Shown one piece after another: positions 5,977 to 7,026 of a DNA stretch of 7,026 nucleotides; within the stretch, counting starts at the first letter, position 1, and every line of letters starts with the position of its first letter. The stretch is from an uncultured Lachnospiraceae bacterium (GTDB lineage: Bacteria > Bacillota > Clostridia > Lachnospirales > Lachnospiraceae), in assembly GCA_900555195.1 (NCBI GenBank), contig USKC01000165.1, positions 1 through 7,026 on the forward strand. The letters run 5' to 3'. A model generated the notes under the pieces. That model was not told the origin of the DNA and searched no databases. It saw only the letters and a list, made by a program, of their open reading frames with translations. The translations under genes and the position numbers were made by a program.

Positions 5977-7026
5977 TTACATTGATTTCCTTTCCGCGAT
6001 TTCTGCCATCTTCGCGTCATTCAGGCGGGTATCCCCATGCACCCTGGAATAGGACAGATATCCGTTCATGCGGTCAATCTTCGTCAGGTTCCGGCTTCCG
6101 CATTTAGGGCATACATCCATTTCCAGTTCCTGATGGCCGCAGTCATCGCAATAAGCCAGGGATAGGTTCACGCCCTCATAGAATCCCTTATCCATCGCCC
6201 TGCGGATGAGTGTTTTCACAGCCTCCAGGTTATAATCGATGGGATATTTCACATACTGAATCTTTCCGCCGTTGCACAGGTTCCAGAAACGGCCTTCTTT
6301 GTCCTGTTTCTCGATGGGCGTGATATCCTCCGTCACATGGCAGTGGAAGCTGTTGCTCACATATTCCCTGTCCGACACGCCTTCTATAATGCCGTACTTT
6401 TCACGGAACTGCTTCACCTGCAGGCCGCAGAGATTCTCCGCAGGCGTGCCGTAGATCGCATACAGGTTTCCGTCTTCTTCCTTGAATTCGTTGATCCGGC
6501 TGTTGATATATTCCATCACTTCCAGCGCGAACTGGCCGTCCTCCACCAGGGATTTCCCATTATAGAGCATCTGCAGTTCATTCAGGGCGGTGATTCCGAA
6601 GGAAGCGGTAGCTGATTTTAACAGCGGTTTAATCTTATCCGTCAGCTTCAGATGTCCTCCCAGAAAACCGCCTTCACAGTACGCCAGCGGATTGGTGGAT
6701 GCCCGCATCTCTCCCAGATACGCATAGGTACGGATGTGAAGCTTGCGGATCAGGTTCAGGTAATAATCCAGCACGTCATAGAAGTCCTTCCCTTCCTGTC
6801 TGGATTTGGCCAGGATCATGGGCAGATGGAGGGAGACCGCGCCGATGTTGAACCGTCCTACAAACACGGGTTCATCCTCATCGTCCGCGGGATGCATGCC
6901 TCCCCTCACATACCAGGGAGAAAGGAATGCGCGGCATCCCATGGGTGAAATGATCTTGCCATATCTTTTATACATGCTGGCCACATAGCCCTCACCGGTC
7001 AGACTCAGCCAGTCCGGATACATGGT
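5977..7026 (-). CDS. nrdD: Anaerobic (class III) ribonucleoside-triphosphate reductase, C-terminal half
   Basis: NrdD reduces ribonucleoside triphosphates to deoxyribonucleotides without oxygen, using a glycyl radical made by NrdG. The frame is open to the window edge; about 349 residues are visible, roughly half of a typical NrdD. Numbering from the Met at 7023, P-M-G-C-R holds Cys30, which probably corresponds to the active-site thiyl cysteine, and G-R-F-N-I-G (56-61) resembles the family's active-site Asn segment. The zinc site is two C-x2-C pairs, Cys292/295 and Cys305/308. The glycyl radical site is the Gly at 321 in R-M-N-G-Y-L-S, followed by V-H-G-D-T-R-L-N. The Met at 7023 is internal, not the true start. 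nrdG follows after 3 nt. Promoter and any NrdR boxes are outside the window. Confidence 0.95.
   Translation of the reverse strand, partial: TMYPDWLSLTGEGYVASMYKRYGKIISPMGCRAFLSPWYVRGGMHPADDEDEPVFVGRFNIGAVSLHLPMILAKSRQEGKDFYDVLDYYLNLIRKLHIRTYAYLGEMRASTNPLAYCEGGFLGGHLKLTDKIKPLLKSATASFGITALNELQMLYNGKSLVEDGQFALEVMEYINSRINEFKEEDGNLYAIYGTPAENLCGLQVKQFREKYGIIEGVSDREYVSNSFHCHVTEDITPIEKQDKEGRFWNLCNGGKIQYVKYPIDYNLEAVKTLIRRAMDKGFYEGVNLSLAYCDDCGHQELEMDVCPKCGSRNLTKIDRMNGYLSYSRVHGDTRLNDAKMAEIAERKSM

Overview
The window looks like core chromosome from an anaerobic, endospore-forming member of the Clostridia, most likely a Lachnospiraceae-type organism. Three things point this way: two sporulation or germination genes (spoIVA and a spoVAF-like gene), an oxygen-sensitive class III ribonucleotide reductase (nrdD-nrdG), and a tRNA-responsive T-box leader, a regulator typical of Firmicutes. 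The genus is an inference; nothing in the window fixes it.

All six genes lie on the minus strand, so transcription runs from high to low coordinates. From the right edge: the C-terminal half of nrdD (cut by the window edge), nrdG 3 nt later, and dut overlapping the end of nrdG. These three form one deoxynucleotide-supply operon, in which NrdG activates the reductase NrdD and Dut removes dUTP. A strong intrinsic terminator at 4796-4844 closes the operon. Its 3' arm also carries the Shine-Dalgarno of the next gene, a 487-residue GerA-family membrane protein best matched to SpoVAF.

The stretch 2799-3327 encodes no protein. It holds a TTGACA promoter and a tyrosine-specific T-box riboswitch (GAA-UAC specifier, T-box sequence, 13-bp terminator with eight U) that control tyrS. 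A perfect 9-bp AT-rich inverted repeat lies between the terminator and tyrS. After tyrS, a 150-bp gap contains small alternative inverted repeats and a near-consensus sigma-E promoter for spoIVA. spoIVA fills positions 1424 to the left edge and lacks only its last 20 or so codons.

I found no mobile element, CRISPR array, tRNA or rRNA gene, phage gene or evidently new multi-gene system. The most interesting signals are regulatory: the shared terminator and Shine-Dalgarno between dut and spoVAF, the structured gap between tyrS and spoIVA, and the two TTGACA boxes in front of the T-box. The placement of spoVAF apart from any visible spoVA gene is also worth a look.
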